Positions 21,653 through 32,639 of a DNA stretch of 64,000 bases are shown piece by piece. Position 1 is the stretch's first letter; each line of letters begins with the position of its first letter. The position numbers were made by a program, and so were the translations under genes. The DNA comes from Dromiciops gliroides (lineage: Eukaryota > Chordata > Mammalia > Microbiotheria > Microbiotheriidae). The notes below the pieces were generated by a model that was given only the letters and a program-made list of their open reading frames with translations, made no database searches and had not been told where the DNA came from. The stretch lies in assembly GCF_019393635.1 (NCBI RefSeq), contig NC_057866.1, forward strand, positions 166,882,903 through 166,946,902, given 5' to 3'.

Positions 21653-21695
21653 TGGGGGGAGGAGGTGGCGGGGGGGGGGGGAGGGGGAAGGGGAG
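21653..21695. repeat. G-rich simple sequence
   Basis: Runs of G up to twelve, separated by A, T or C. Satisfies the four-G-run pattern of a G-quadruplex on the + strand. Confidence 0.85.
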
Positions 21696-21879
21696 TATAT
21701 CTACTATTCAACTTCTTTCCTCCTTTTTTTCTTTATGTTTTATTGATAACTTCTGTGCTTATATCACAGTCATTTCCTGATACATTTTTCCTACCCTAAG
21801 GTCTCCCTTGAACTTAGAACTATTGTTCTATATTAACTATAAGAAGAACTAGATGACAGTTGTACAGTGATTTATTATT

Positions 21880-22020
21880 TGTATATTTGGTAAGCAGAAA
21901 AAATAAACTTTGATGATGATAAATCTTAACATTTATATTTTTCTCAGAATGTTGATAGCCAATTTATATATGTATAGTATAAATATTTTGTACAGTATAT
22001 ATTCATATATTATATGTTAC
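21880..22020. other. AT-rich low-complexity
   Basis: Mostly TATA/ATTT steps; no gene or family. Confidence 0.5.
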
Positions 22021-22024
22021 ATAT

Positions 22025-22325
22025 ATTCACTTTATATTTATTGTCTATTTGGATCTTGAAAACAACTTTGTAAGATAGATGTTCTTAGTATCTCCATTTT
22101 ATAGATGAGCAAACTAAGAACTAGAAAGGAAAATTACTTTATCAGGGCCAAACAGGTAGTGCCTCACAACCCTATTATTATCATCCACATTTTACAAATG
22201 AGGAAACTGAGACTAGGAGAATTTAAGATACTTGTCCAGGATCACACATTTGGCAAATATGAAGTGGGATTCAAATTCAAGTCTTCTTGGTTCTAAGTCA
22301 AATGTTCTCTTCATTATATAACAAC
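22025..22325 (-). repeat. MIR, antisense, with duplicated core
   Basis: Two 'ccattttatagatgagcaaac' / 'cacattttacaaatgaggaaac' type blocks about 110 bases apart, each followed by the 'gacttgtc' type segment, ending 'gattcaaattcaagtctt'. Two MIRs or an internal duplication. Confidence 0.6.
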
Positions 22326-22329
22326 ACCT

Positions 22330-22760
22330 AAAATGAGCAAGTAAAGATAGCCAAAACAGTGACTGTCTTCGGTAGCATATGCAATATCCTGCAACTCCCA
22401 ACTTCCTCCTTTCTAAAGATAGTGGGGAAGTGTGCTTCATCATTTATTCCCCTGGAGCAAGACTGGCCATCAGTCAGAGCTCTGGGTCTTTCAGTATTAA
22501 TTTCATTCATATTTTTGTGGTTCTGCCTTCTTCATATTGCATCAGTTCCTATAAGTCTTCTTCTGCTTCTCAGAATCCTGCATAGTCTTCATTTCTTCAC
22601 ATTCTTCCCATAGTATTCTTATAATAGAATTTGTTCAGTCATGTCCCAATCCACGGGTCTTTATTCTCCTTCCAGTTTTTTTCTACCACAAAAAAGTAAA
22701 ATTTCATTTCTTGCTGCAAATGGCAGATTGTAAGCTTTAAAAAAAACACCCCACAATGGC
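22330..22760 (-). mobile_element. L1 3' region, antisense
   Basis: Contains 'ttgcatcagttcctataag', 'tcttcacattcttcccatag', 'gaatttgttcagtcatgtc' and 'ttctccttccagttttttc' in the antisense order seen at 55650-55970. Strongly diverged. Confidence 0.55.
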
Positions 22761-22761
22761 A

Positions 22762-23385
22762 TCCCAGACCCAGGAGATAAGTTATTAGTATTCTGGCTTC
22801 TCAGTGGCTACTTGCTATTTCACAGTCTGTAAAATCTTGACCAATGAAATTACCAAATAACATGAAAGGAAAGGTCAGACCAGTCATGGAATGCAGAGCT
22901 TTGGCTGATATACTGTACCTCAGCCTGAGAAAATCGCTTTCTCGTTATGAATTATTGCTGGATGTATCCGTTATACGGGCCAAAGGTGGGGAGGGTGAGG
23001 AGGATCCCTGATGGATAAACGTGCTCTGAAAGTAATTATTTGTTTTCTAATAATCTCTTGGTTCCCTTAGGTAATTCCCTTCTGGATAGTTTTCCAAATA
23101 ATGCTTACCCACAATTTTACCATAAATACCGCAACTTCCTTCTTTGAGTTGGTCTGCCAACCTCTGGTTAAGCATTAAACAGTGTTACCTTCACCCACTT
23201 CCTCACTACACTCTGATGTACACACCCCACTCTAACACACACTGACCCTATCTTGCTTACCATTCATGCCATACAACTCTTTAAGACTTGCCATTGAGTC
23301 CTTGGCTTATGCACTTCCATTGAATTTTCAGAGAACCCATTTCAGATTTTTCCACTAGAGTTACAAAGGTCCCCATGAAAGGAAG
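22762..23385. other. Repeat-poor island with homeodomain-like AT motifs
   Basis: No repeat recognised. The part 22820-23110 mixes motifs such as TAATTA and TTTCTAATAA with CpG-bearing unique sequence, as conserved enhancers often do. Function is inferred only from composition. Confidence 0.35.
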
Positions 23386-23387
23386 GT

Positions 23388-23675
23388 TAGTAGAAAAAGC
23401 TATGGACAGGTTGGGAAGACTTAGTTTCAACTCCTGGCTCTGGCAATGGTTAACTTTGTAGCCTTGGTCACTTGGTCACTTCAATTATCTGAGCCTCGGT
23501 TGTGCTTAGTGTTTTTCATCTATAAAATGGGGCTGTCAGGAGTAGATGTCCCAGTTCTAGTGTGGCTTGAAGTTTTAACAGCTTTAAACTGCACAAAAGA
23601 TCTTTGAGACACCCTATAATTAGACTTAATGCTTTGTAAGCTTTTAAGTGCTATGGAAATATGAGTAGCTTTTAC
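23388..23675 (+). repeat. MIR, sense
   Basis: 'gaagacttagtttcaactcc', 'tcaattatctgagcctcgg', 'catctataaaatggggctg' and the tail 'aagtgctatggaaatatg'. Confidence 0.65.
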
Positions 23676-23779
23676 ATGACCAAAGATATATGTGTGCACA
23701 CATTCACCATACATACACAATCACTTGATGTTTCAGGTAAAGATTTTTTTGTCAATCAAACCATTCTCCATTATGTTTC

Positions 23780-23801
23780 TACCCCCCCCCCCTTTGCCCC
23801 C
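23780..23801. repeat. Poly-C run
   Basis: An uninterrupted C run of about ten, then TTTGCCCCC. Confidence 0.9.
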
Positions 23802-23859
23802 ATAAGTGTAGAATACCAGGGTTAGGAATCATTATTAGCTCATTTGGTGGTAGCACTTC

Positions 23860-24000
23860 CAGATGAATCTTCCTAAAGCATAAATCTTATCATGTCACTC
23901 CTCTTCCTCCCAGATTTTCAATGGATCACCATTGTCTACTGGATAATTTTTAAGTTCTCACTTGGAATTTAAGCCCTTTCATAATTTAACATCATTCTCT
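23860..24000 (+). repeat. L2 LINE fragment
   Basis: 'gaatcttcctaaagcataa', 'cttatcatgtcactcctctt', 'caatggatcaccattgtcta' match the sense L2 3' coding region. Confidence 0.7.
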
Positions 24001-24002
24001 TT

Positions 24003-24043
24003 CCAGTCTCCTCCTCCTCCTGCTCCTCCTCCTCTTCCTCCCA
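24003..24043. repeat. (CTC)n microsatellite
   Basis: Imperfect CTC/CCT triplets. Confidence 0.9.
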
Positions 24044-24049
24044 TCTACT

Positions 24050-24445
24050 CCAACCCATTCATGTTGGATGACAACATAAACTCTACCTCCAATGGTTATC
24101 CAATCTTTGTTTGAAGACCTCCAATGAGGAAGAACCCACTTACTTCTAGGACAGTCCTTCTGCTTTGGGGCAACCCTAATAGTTAAGAAGTTTTTCCAGA
24201 CATCTATCCTAAATGTCATTCTCTAATACTTCCACCATTGTTCCATTTCTTCCCTTTGGGGCCAAAGTCAGGTTCTTCTTCCACATGACAACCCTACACA
24301 TTCTTCAAGAGAGGTAGCTAGCATGAATCAATCTTTGTCTTTCTTTTTCAAACTAAACATCCTCATTTCAGTAATTATCTTCATATCGTATGAACTCACC
24401 CCTCCCCTAGACGTACAGTTGTTTAATCAAGTTTCTCCCTACTTA
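24050..24445 (-). repeat. CR1/L3 LINE, antisense
   Basis: Antisense CR1/L3: 'ccaatctttgtttgaagacc', 'aagtttttccagacatctat', 'gttccatttcttccctttgg', 'cttccacatgacaaccctac', 'aaactaaacatcctcatttc', 'cttcatatcgtatg'. Confidence 0.75.
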
Positions 24446-24449
24446 TCTT

Positions 24450-24858
24450 ATATTTTTTGTGAATTATTCTTTGGAGTCATTCTCTTGATTGGCAGAGTAA
24501 TTTCAAGTTAGAATCTGGGTCACATGACTAGAAAGTTTAAATTGTTATATAAAGTTAAAGTAAGTTGTTGCTTGCTCTCCTCTAATTGTTTTGCATAATT
24601 GGATTGCCCAGGAAAAGTTATACATAAAACAATTTTTATAATAAAATTGTAAATCCTATTAATATACACTATGATTTCAACTTCTAGTTTTAATTATATC
24701 TGATCATTAATTAACAGTGACTCTTTAAAATCTAATAATTATAAACTCTTTAAAGAGTCTATGATGTAGAGCCTTCCTATGAATGGATGAGACCCCTCCT
24801 TATTTTATCTACTTGGTCAATTTGAATTCTTCTATATAGAAAAGGCAGGCTCATATTG
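24450..24858. other. AT-rich, no recognised feature
   Basis: Rich in TTTA/AATT; nothing assigned. Confidence 0.4.
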
Positions 24859-24859
24859 G

Positions 24860-24990
24860 GGAATAAAAACTAGCTTTGAAATCTTAAGAACTGGGTTCAA
24901 ATTCCACTTGCTATTTAACCTGTGTGACACTGGGAACTTAAAATAGTCAAACTTCAGTTTCCTCATCCATTAATAATAAGAATAAAAATA
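24860..24990 (+). repeat. MIR, sense
   Basis: 'actgggttcaaattccactt', 'cctgtgtgacactgggaact', 'aacttcagtttcctcatcc', then an AAT/CAA-rich end. Confidence 0.65.
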
Positions 24991-25007
24991 ATAACAACAA
25001 CAACAAC

Positions 25008-25285
25008 AAAAATAGCTAACATTTATAAAGTACCTACTATGGGCCAGGAACTGTTAGAAGCACTTTATAAATATTATGTCATTTAATACAGCAACCCTGA
25101 GAGGTGGGTGATGTTATTAATCTCACTTTTACAGATGAGGAAACTGAGGCAATCAGAGGGTAAGTAACTTGCCCAGGGTCACAGAGCTGGGAAGTGTCTG
25201 GGATATCATCTGAACTCAGTTTTTTCTGACTCTAGGCCTGGTACTCTATGCATTGTGGTACCACCTCGCTGTAGTTGGATGGGCA
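25008..25285 (-). repeat. MIR, antisense, near full length
   Basis: 'agctaacatttataaagtac', 'tatgggccaggaactgttag', 'acagatgaggaaactgaggc', 'gcccagggtcacagagctgg', ending 'gcattgtggtaccacctc'. Confidence 0.8.
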
Positions 25286-25440
25286 GTCCATTGAGTTAAT
25301 TCCTAACTGCACAAATCCCAGCAGGCATTCCATGTAGACAGTTTTCAGGGCCCAGAGTCAAATAAGAACAATATAGATCACATATAGGAATAAGATTTTC
25401 AGTGATCATCAGCTTTTCCCTATCTTCAAAACTCATCTTT

Positions 25441-25590
25441 GGGGGGGGGCAGCTAGGTGGCATAGTAGATAAAGCACCTGCCCTGGATTCAGGAGTACCT
25501 GAGTTAAAATCCAACCTCAGACACTTGATACTTACTAGCTGTGTGACCCTGGGCAAGTCACTTAACCCCCATTGCCCCACGGGGAAAAAA
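25441..25590 (+). mobile_element. Short CORE-SINE
   Basis: G-run then GCAGCTAGGTGGCATAG through 'cccccattgccccac' and poly-A. Imperfect target-site duplication AACTCATCTTT (25430-25440) and AACcTCATCTTT beginning near 25591. CTCATTGCC-like subfamily. Confidence 0.88.
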
Positions 25591-25599
25591 AACCTCATC

Positions 25600-26135
25600 T
25601 TTTTTAACACTATTGACTTAGGGATATAATATGCCTGCAAATCATTGAATACCACAACTTTGGAAAACTCCAAGTCATAGGGTAAAATCAAATGGCAATA
25701 GAAAGCTGCATTTTGCATTTAAATTGACCAAATTGGTATTAACAACAATTAATAATAACTAATATTAACAATTAATATTACCAGCAATTAATTATGCATA
25801 CATAGTAAGTGATGCAAGAGACACCATCTATAACTTATAAGAACAGAAAAGGAGGTAAACTGGTTATGAAGTAACAGTGAGGGATTAATATTAGTAAATA
25901 CAGTGTTACATTGATATCTACACATTTTTTAAAGACCCGGGGAAAGGCCTCCTCCAGCATGTCAGGTAAATTCTCTACATGGGACTCACGAAAGGACGTG
26001 AGCACAAATCTCCTAGAGAAGTGAAATAAATTGTCCCAGATCACACAAGTGACAGAGGAAGGATTCAAATTCAGATCTTCTTATCTCACCCCACCACACA
26101 CACACCTTGATGCAGTACAGGTTATTACATATATG
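25600..26135. other. Mostly unrecognised; short antisense MIR near its end
   Basis: 25735-25800 is an AATTAATA-rich simple region. At about 26020-26090 'cagatcacacaagtgac' and 'gattcaaattcagatctt' indicate an antisense MIR scrap. Confidence 0.4.
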
Positions 26136-26139
26136 TCAC

Positions 26140-27055
26140 TATTTATAGACTAAGAAGAAACAACAACAAAAACTAAGTTTCCAAAGATAAGTAGACACAG
26201 GATATGAACAATTTTTCAAATTGTAAACTATAAATTGACATGGGAAAAAATGCTTCAAATCACTAATAGTAAGACAAACAGCAATTTTAAAAACTGAGGC
26301 CTCAACTTCCACCACAAAAAAAAAGGGCACAAATGAAAAAAAAAAAAAGGTGGAAATAGTCAGTATTGGAAGGGCTGTGGGAAGGCAGGCACATGGATGA
26401 TGAAGTTGATTGAAATGTGAAGTGGCCTGACCATTCTGGATTTCTGTTTTAGAATCATGTAAGAAAAGTGACTAAAATGGCCCTTCCCCTTGAGCCAGGA
26501 ATCTTACCATTGGGCACATTTTTGTTCAGTCATTTTCAGTCTTGTCTGATTCTTTGTGACCCCATTTGGGGTTTTCTTGACAAAGATACTGGAGTAGTTT
26601 GCTATTTCCTTCTCCAGTTCATTTTAGAGATGAGGGAACTGAAGCAAACAGGGATAAGTGGCTTACCCAGGGTCACACAGCTAGTAAGTGTCTAAAGCCA
26701 GATTTGAACTCAGAAAGATGAGTCTTCCTGATTTTAGGCCTAGCACTCTATCCACTGCATCACCTAGCTGCCTCAGGGGACATACTCCCAAGGAAATAAA
26801 ATTAAAAAACAAATGTTTAAAATGTTCATAGCAATAGTCTTTGGAAGAGAAATGATGTGGGTATCTAAAATTTGTGGAAAGATCGAAAAAAATGGCATAT
26901 GGATATAACGGAATATTACTGGACCCTAGGAAGCAATCAATACTTTTAACAACCCCCTGACAGAGAAATTATGAACTCGGGGTACAGACTGAGGCATATT
27001 TTTGGAATGTGGCCAATATGCAAATCTGTTTTGCTTGATTATGAATATTTGTTAC
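26140..27055 (+). mobile_element. Older L1 3' region split by a SINE
   Basis: Sense L1 ORF2 C-terminal and 3' sequence. Before the SINE: 'ggagaagct'-like 'ggaagggctgtgggaagg', 'gaccattctggatttctg', 'ttgagccaggaatcttacc'. After it: 'tgttcatagcaatagtcttt', 'ggatataacggaatattac', 'gccaatatgcaaatctgttt'. Highly decayed. Confidence 0.65.
26519..26775 (-). mobile_element. CORE-SINE with RTE-type tail, antisense
   Basis: 'gttcagtcattttcagtctt', 'ccccatttggggttttcttg', 'tatttccttctccagttcat', 'acccagggtcacacagctag', 'atcacctagctgcctc'. Full length, inserted in the older L1. Confidence 0.9.
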
Positions 27056-27095
27056 AAAAACACTAGAGAGCTTAGAAAAACACTAGAGAGTTTAG
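27056..27095. repeat. 20-bp tandem duplication at the L1 junction
   Basis: AAAAACACTAGAGAGcTTAG at 27056-27075 is followed directly by the same 20 bases with T for c at 27076-27095. Confidence 0.9.
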
Positions 27096-28454
27096 GAATA
27101 GGTGCTACTTTCCTTAAAATAATAAGCAGTATCTACCTAAAATCATCAGCAAGCACTATGTGTAATGGAGATAAGTTAGAGGCATTCCCAATAATTTCAG
27201 GGGTGAAACAGGGATGTCCATTATCACCTCCATTATTTAATATTGCACTAGAAATGTTAGCTTTAGCAATCAGAGAAGAGAAAGGAATTAAAGGAATTAG
27301 AATAGGCAAGGAGGAAACAAAACTATCACTCTTTGCAGATGATATGATGGTATACTTAGAGAATCCTAGAGAATCAACTCAAAAATTACTTGAAACAATT
27401 AACAACTTTAGCAAAGCAGCAGGATATAAAATAAATCCACATAAATCATCAGCATTTCTATACATTACCAACAAAGTCCAACAGCAAGAGTTAAAAAGAC
27501 AAATTCCATTTAAAGTAATGGTAGACAATATAAAATACTTGAGAGTCTACTTGCCAAGGCAAACCCAGGAACTCTATGAACACAATTACAAAACACTTTT
27601 CACACAAATCAAATCAGATCTAAATAATTGGAAAAATATCAATTGCTCATGGATAGGCCGAGCTAATATAATAAAAATGACAATTCTACCTAAATTAATT
27701 TACTTATTCAGTGCCATGCCAATCAGACTACCTAAAAATTATTTTATAGAGCTAGAAAAAATAATAACAAAATTAATCTGGAAAAACAATAGGTCAAGAA
27801 TATCAAGGGAAATAATGAAGAAACATGCATAAGAAGGTGGGCTAGCTGTACCAAATCTGAAGCTTTACTATAAAGCGGCAGTCATCAAAACTATCTGGTA
27901 CTGGCTAAGAAATAGAGTGGAGGACCAATGGAATAGGCTAGGCAAAGGAGACACAGTAGTAAATGACATTAGTAATGTACTGTTTAATAAACCCAAAGAC
28001 CCCAGCTTCTGGGAGAGAAATTCAGTATTTGACAAAAACTGCTGGGAAGACTGGAAGATAGTATGGCAGAAATTAGGCATAGACCAACATCTGACACCTT
28101 ATACTAAAATAAAGTCAAAATGGGTACATGATTTAGACATAAGAGGTGATACCATAGGTAAATTAGGAGAAGACAGAATAGTCTACCTTTCAGATCTTTG
28201 GAAAGAAGAGCAGTTTATGACCAAACAAGAGATAGAGAATATTATGAAATGCAAAATGGATGATTGTGATTACATTAAATTAAAAAGTTTGGGTACAAAC
28301 AGAAACAATGCATCCAAAATTAGAAGGAAGACAGAAAACTGGGAAACAATTATAGCCAGTACTTCTGATAAGGACCTCATTTCTAAAATATACTGAGAAC
28401 TAAATCAAATTTATAAGAATTCAAGTCATTCCCCAATTGAGAAATGGCCAAAGG

Positions 28455-28614
28455 GGGGCAACTAGGGGGCACAGTGGATAGAACACTGGCCCTGGATTCA
28501 GGAGCACCTGAATTCAAATCCAGCCTCAGACTCTTAACACTTACTAGTGTGACCCTGGGCAAGTCACTTAACCCCAATTGCCTCACACAAAAAAAGAAAG
28601 AAAAAAAAAAGAAA
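28455..28614 (+). mobile_element. Short CORE-SINE in L1
   Basis: GGGGCAACTAGGGGGCACAG head, 'caattgcctcacac' end, A/G-rich tail. Target-site duplication of 16 bases with one mismatch, GAGAAATGGcCAAAGG (28439-28454) and GAGAAATGGtCAAAGG (28615-28630). Lacks 'gctg' in the 'tagctgtgtgacc' box. Confidence 0.95.
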
Positions 28615-29610
28615 GAGAAATGGTCAAAGGATATGAACAGGCAGTTTTCTGATGGAGAAATCAAAGCTATCTATTGCCATATGAAAAATGCTCTAAATCA
28701 CTATTGATTAGAGAGATGCAACTTAAAACAACCCTGAGGTAACCTGACACTTATCAGATTGACTAATATGACAAAAAAGGAAAATAATAGATGTTGGAGA
28801 AGCTGTGGAAAAATTGTAGCACTAATGCATTGTTGATGGAGCTGTGAACTGATCCAACCATTCTGGAGAGCAATTTGGAACTATGCCCAAAGGGCTATAA
28901 AGCTCATACCCTTTGACCCAGCAATACAACTATTGGGTATTTTTCCCAAAGAGATAATAAAAAAGGGAAAAGGACCCACATGTACAAAAATATTTATAGC
29001 TGCTCCTTTTTGTGGTGGCAAGGAATTGGAAATTTAGGGGTTGCCCATCAATTGGAGAATGGCTGAACAAGTTGTGGTATATGAATGTAATGGAATACTA
29101 TTGTACTGTAAGAAGGTGGATTTCAGAGAAACCTAGAAGGACTTGCATGAATTGATGATGAGTGATATGAGCAGAACCAGGAAAACATTGTACACAGTAT
29201 CAACAACATTGTGTGTTGATCAACTGTGATGGACTTTATTCTTCTCAGCAATACAATGGTCCAAGATAGTTCCAAAGGACTCATGATGGAAAATGCTCTC
29301 CAAATCCAGAAAAAAAAGGAACTGTTGAATCTAGATGCAGACCAACCATACTATTTCTATTGTTTTTTATTGTTGTTGTTTTTCTTTTTTGAGGTTTTTT
29401 CTTTTTGTTCTGATTCTTCTCTCGTAGCATGACTAATGCAGAAATATGCTTAATATGATTATACATATATAACCTACATCAGATTACTTGCTGTCTTAGG
29501 GAGGGGTCAGCGAGGAGAGGGAGGGAGAAAAATTTGAAATTAGAAATCTTATAAAAACAAATGTTGAAAACTATCTATGAATGTAACTGGAAAATTTAAA
29601 ATTTAAAAGC

Positions 29611-30635
29611 CAAATTTGGGGCAGGCACTTACTAAGGCTCATGGGCTCACAGATCAGAAAGTCAGAAGCAGAGCCAGGACAGGAATGAGAAGATCCTGGT
29701 GAGGAAATAGTGGAAAAAAAATCTCTTCTTTTATGGTGGCCAGGGAAGAAAACACAAGGATAGACTTTTGTGCATGTTGCCAAACACAAAAGTTTTGTGT
29801 TGCTGTCTGCATTCTTCCCAGCCATAGAATGTGAATTTGACTCTTTAAAGATGTAACTGGAAGCCACAATCCCCAGGAAGAACACCAGGACAACACAAAA
29901 TCCTTAGATTTTACCAGGGGAGCTTTGGCAGAATAAGCACAGTCTGGTTTATGGTTTTGTTTTTTTCTTTTTGTGTCCAATGTCAGGACCTGGCAATGCA
30001 ACTCTATAAGACTCAGTACAGCAACTTCATCTTTAGATTCTTGCATGAATGGGTAGTGAGTGTTAAGTCATCTCTATTTTCTTTCTCTTTATCAGTGTAA
30101 ATTTCACTTTCCTTCTCCTTTTCAGGGCCCTTATTATGGTTTTTTTCTTATCTTTTATTCTTCTGGATATTTCTTTACTGAGCTGTGCAGAGTTTGCTTT
30201 TTAATGCCTGGAACCCCTGGGATGACAGGCTTGTGCTCATAACAAAGGCTTCCTTTCTAAAGGCAGAAAATTATTTGTCTAATAGCTGCAGAAGTGAAGA
30301 CATGGAATTCCCCTGTTCAGGGGCCATGTGAGGTGATTAGTCTGGAGAATTTCCTGAGAAATTTCTTCCTGCGTTGACAGGTGCCAGTCACTGGCTCATG
30401 TTGAGAGTGACCATTCCAGGGCAGCAAATGGATTCTTTACATCCTCAGAAGAATGATCCAATCATTTGTAAATCTCTTGAGGTCAGGAGATGGTCTGATC
30501 TTTCCAGGGTAGTCTAGCTCACTGGCTAGAGTTGTTGTATAAATGGGAAAACAAATATTGAAAATGGCATGGTTTCTGTTCTGTCTATTTCATTGTCTCA
30601 TTGGGGCTGACAAATGTCTTCAAAGGCATGGAATA
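29611..30635. other. Mostly unrecognised, repeat-poor
   Basis: About 1 kb without an assignable family; the minus frames of 104 and 130 codons at 29571-30046 overlap each other in different phases and resemble nothing known. Confidence 0.35.
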
Positions 30636-30639
30636 TAGA

Positions 30640-30785
30640 ACAGGCATTACTAGCCCCATTTTTCAGATTTAAAAAAACAATCGAGCCTTGGAGAAATTGA
30701 GTAACACAACAATTTCAAAATGAATAAATGTCAAAATTGGGTGTCAAACCCAGATTCTGAGCTCTTTGTACTATATCATGATATC
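30640..30785 (-). repeat. MIR, antisense
   Basis: 'agccccatttttcagattt', 'gagccttggagaaattgag', 'ggtgtcaaacccagattctg'. Confidence 0.55.
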
Positions 30786-31079
30786 ATAGAGGTATGCTCA
30801 CCATATACATCACTCCCTTCCCCTTCCAAATGTTACTGAACTGACTTGTAAAGTTTTATTGATTTTTATTTCTGTTGTTCTTGACATGCATCACATCCTG
30901 ATAGACCATTTTTTCCACAGAACCCTCCTTTGTTACAAAGAAAAATACTGAAACAAAACAGCCTACACTGAAGTCCACTCTTCTTACTGTGATATGCTGA
31001 TCTTGGTTATTTCATATAAAATGGGAGTTGGTAATACTTTGCCTTTTTACAGGAAGGAGGTTGAAGCAGATCTTCCTTC

Positions 31080-31265
31080 CTTGATCTTTCAGCTTCACTA
31101 CTTATAACTGTACCTTGTATCATTACTCCTCTCTTTACATGTACATACCGTCTCCCCAGCTAGCATGCAAGAATGTAAGCTCAAGGACAGGCATTCTGTC
31201 TTCCTTTCATTCCTGGAACCTGGCAGAGTACAGCATATACAACATTCTTTATCTGCAGCCCCCCA
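31080..31265 (+). repeat. L2 LINE 3' end
   Basis: 'aagaatgtaagctcaaggac', 'aggcattctgtcttcc', 'ctggcagagtacagcatata' in sense L2 order. Confidence 0.6.
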
Positions 31266-31371
31266 CCTCTCTATGGAAGTATGCTAAAATGGATTATGCT
31301 GAAATGACTTGATTTTTCTTGGAGAATTTTTTTAAGTTGGAGATAAGATTCTCATCCTTCATTATTATTCT

Positions 31372-31629
31372 ATTGTTATTCAGTCATTTTTCAGTCATGT
31401 CTGACTCTTTGTAACCCCATTTGGGGTTTTCTAGGCAAAGGTACTAGAGTGGTTTGCCATTTCCTTCTCCAGCTCATTTTACAGATGAGGAAACTGAGGC
31501 AAACAGGGTTAAGAGACTTACCCAGGGTCACACAACTATTAAGTGTCTGAAGCTAGATTTGAACTCAGAAATATGGGTCTTCCTGATTCCAGGACTGGCA
31601 CTCTCTCCCCTACACCATCTAGCTGCCCC
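31372..31629 (-). mobile_element. CORE-SINE with RTE-type tail, antisense, full length
   Basis: Clean copy: 'attcagtcatttttcagtca', 'ccccatttggggttttctag', 'tggtttgccatttccttctc', 'gatgaggaaactgaggcaaa', 'cagggtcacacaactatta', 'accatctagctgcccc'. Exact target-site duplication ATTATTATTCT at 31361-31371 and 31630-31640. Confidence 0.95.
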
Positions 31630-31640
31630 ATTATTATTCT

Positions 31641-32635
31641 GAGAACATTCCAATTAGGCGATGACCCAAGAATTATTGTTGATAATGTTACTGATTTCAT
31701 TTATATTCTATTTTGTTGCTGAGTTTCTTCTTCATTCCTTTCTTCTGCTTCTTATAGGTATTAATTTTCCTGCCTCTGGTCACATATTAGTTAATATGAT
31801 ATTTATTACATTTAGCCTGGGGGCATTCAAACTTTTACAGAATGGAAGGGCAGACAGCATTGACAGTTCAGTACAGGGAATTGGAAGCCAGAGGGCCTAG
31901 CTTGATGTGTATTAGGATCTGCATACATTTGCATAATTCTACATGCAAACCTATGATTATGCAATATTATTAATGTACATCAGCAAAAACCCTATCAATA
32001 AGGGGCTCCTTGTAAAAAGTCAGTGGATAAAAATGAAAGATTGCCAGGTTCATATATTGTAATGATGTCAAAATGTATTTGTACATAGTCCTATAAAAAT
32101 AGTCTGTGGCAAGGAATAATTTATTTAAGGGAGGTATAAAAGGATGCTGGTTCCATTGTCTCATTTATTTTACCACTTTAGTATATTTGGATGAATTATA
32201 TTGGGTGGAGAAGAGAGGACTTATAAATAACTCATGGATTGGCACATATAAAATTTTTTATTTACATGTATAGCCCCACCTTAACTAATATCAGGCTATG
32301 GTTATTTCAAGGTAATAACCATTCAAACCATGACCTGAGGCCCTCCTCTCAATATGTCACTTGGTTGCTAGACATACCAGGGATACTAAAATACAATAAC
32401 GAAATCATTTAATTGGGATGTTAAACAATGTAAATAACAAAAAAAGTGAATCAAGTAGTAAAGTATTCCCTGCATTCATACACATTTCCTTTTTCTCTAA
32501 GAGGGTTGTAATCTAATTGGCTTTCAATCCCTCTAACTCCCCAGAACTCACACTCTGATTCATTTTATCCTACAAAATCACATCAATCTTTAATTCACCT
32601 CATTAGAGTCCCCAGGCCCTGTATTCTCCCCTCCC
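31641..32635. other. AT-rich, no recognised feature
   Basis: About 1 kb, no family assigned. A 79-codon frame at 31661-31900 is hydrophobic at its start but resembles nothing I know. Confidence 0.35.
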
Positions 32636-32639
32636 CTCT

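Larger units (their letters stand above)
27056..29610 (+). mobile_element. 5'-truncated L1 with reverse-transcriptase frame
   Basis: Begins inside ORF2 and runs to a sense 3' end near 29610. The frame 27002-27832 shows 'VKQGCPLSP' and the catalytic 'FADDMMVY', followed by L1-type 'INPHKS'. A single TAA at 27830-27832 separates it from a frame in the same phase ending at 28396. The C-terminal region lies beyond a SINE at 28455-28614, with 'cacttatcagattgactaat' and 'aactattgggtatttttccc', then the 3' UTR. No endonuclease domain or ORF1 is present. The frame is dead, but this is clearly younger than other L1 pieces here. A 20-base tandem duplication sits at its 5' junction. Confidence 0.88.

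Noticed and set aside
22360..22385. U6 snRNA-like string around 'gtcttcggtagcatatgc'
   Set aside because: The resemblance covers under 25 bases and the rest of U6 is absent.
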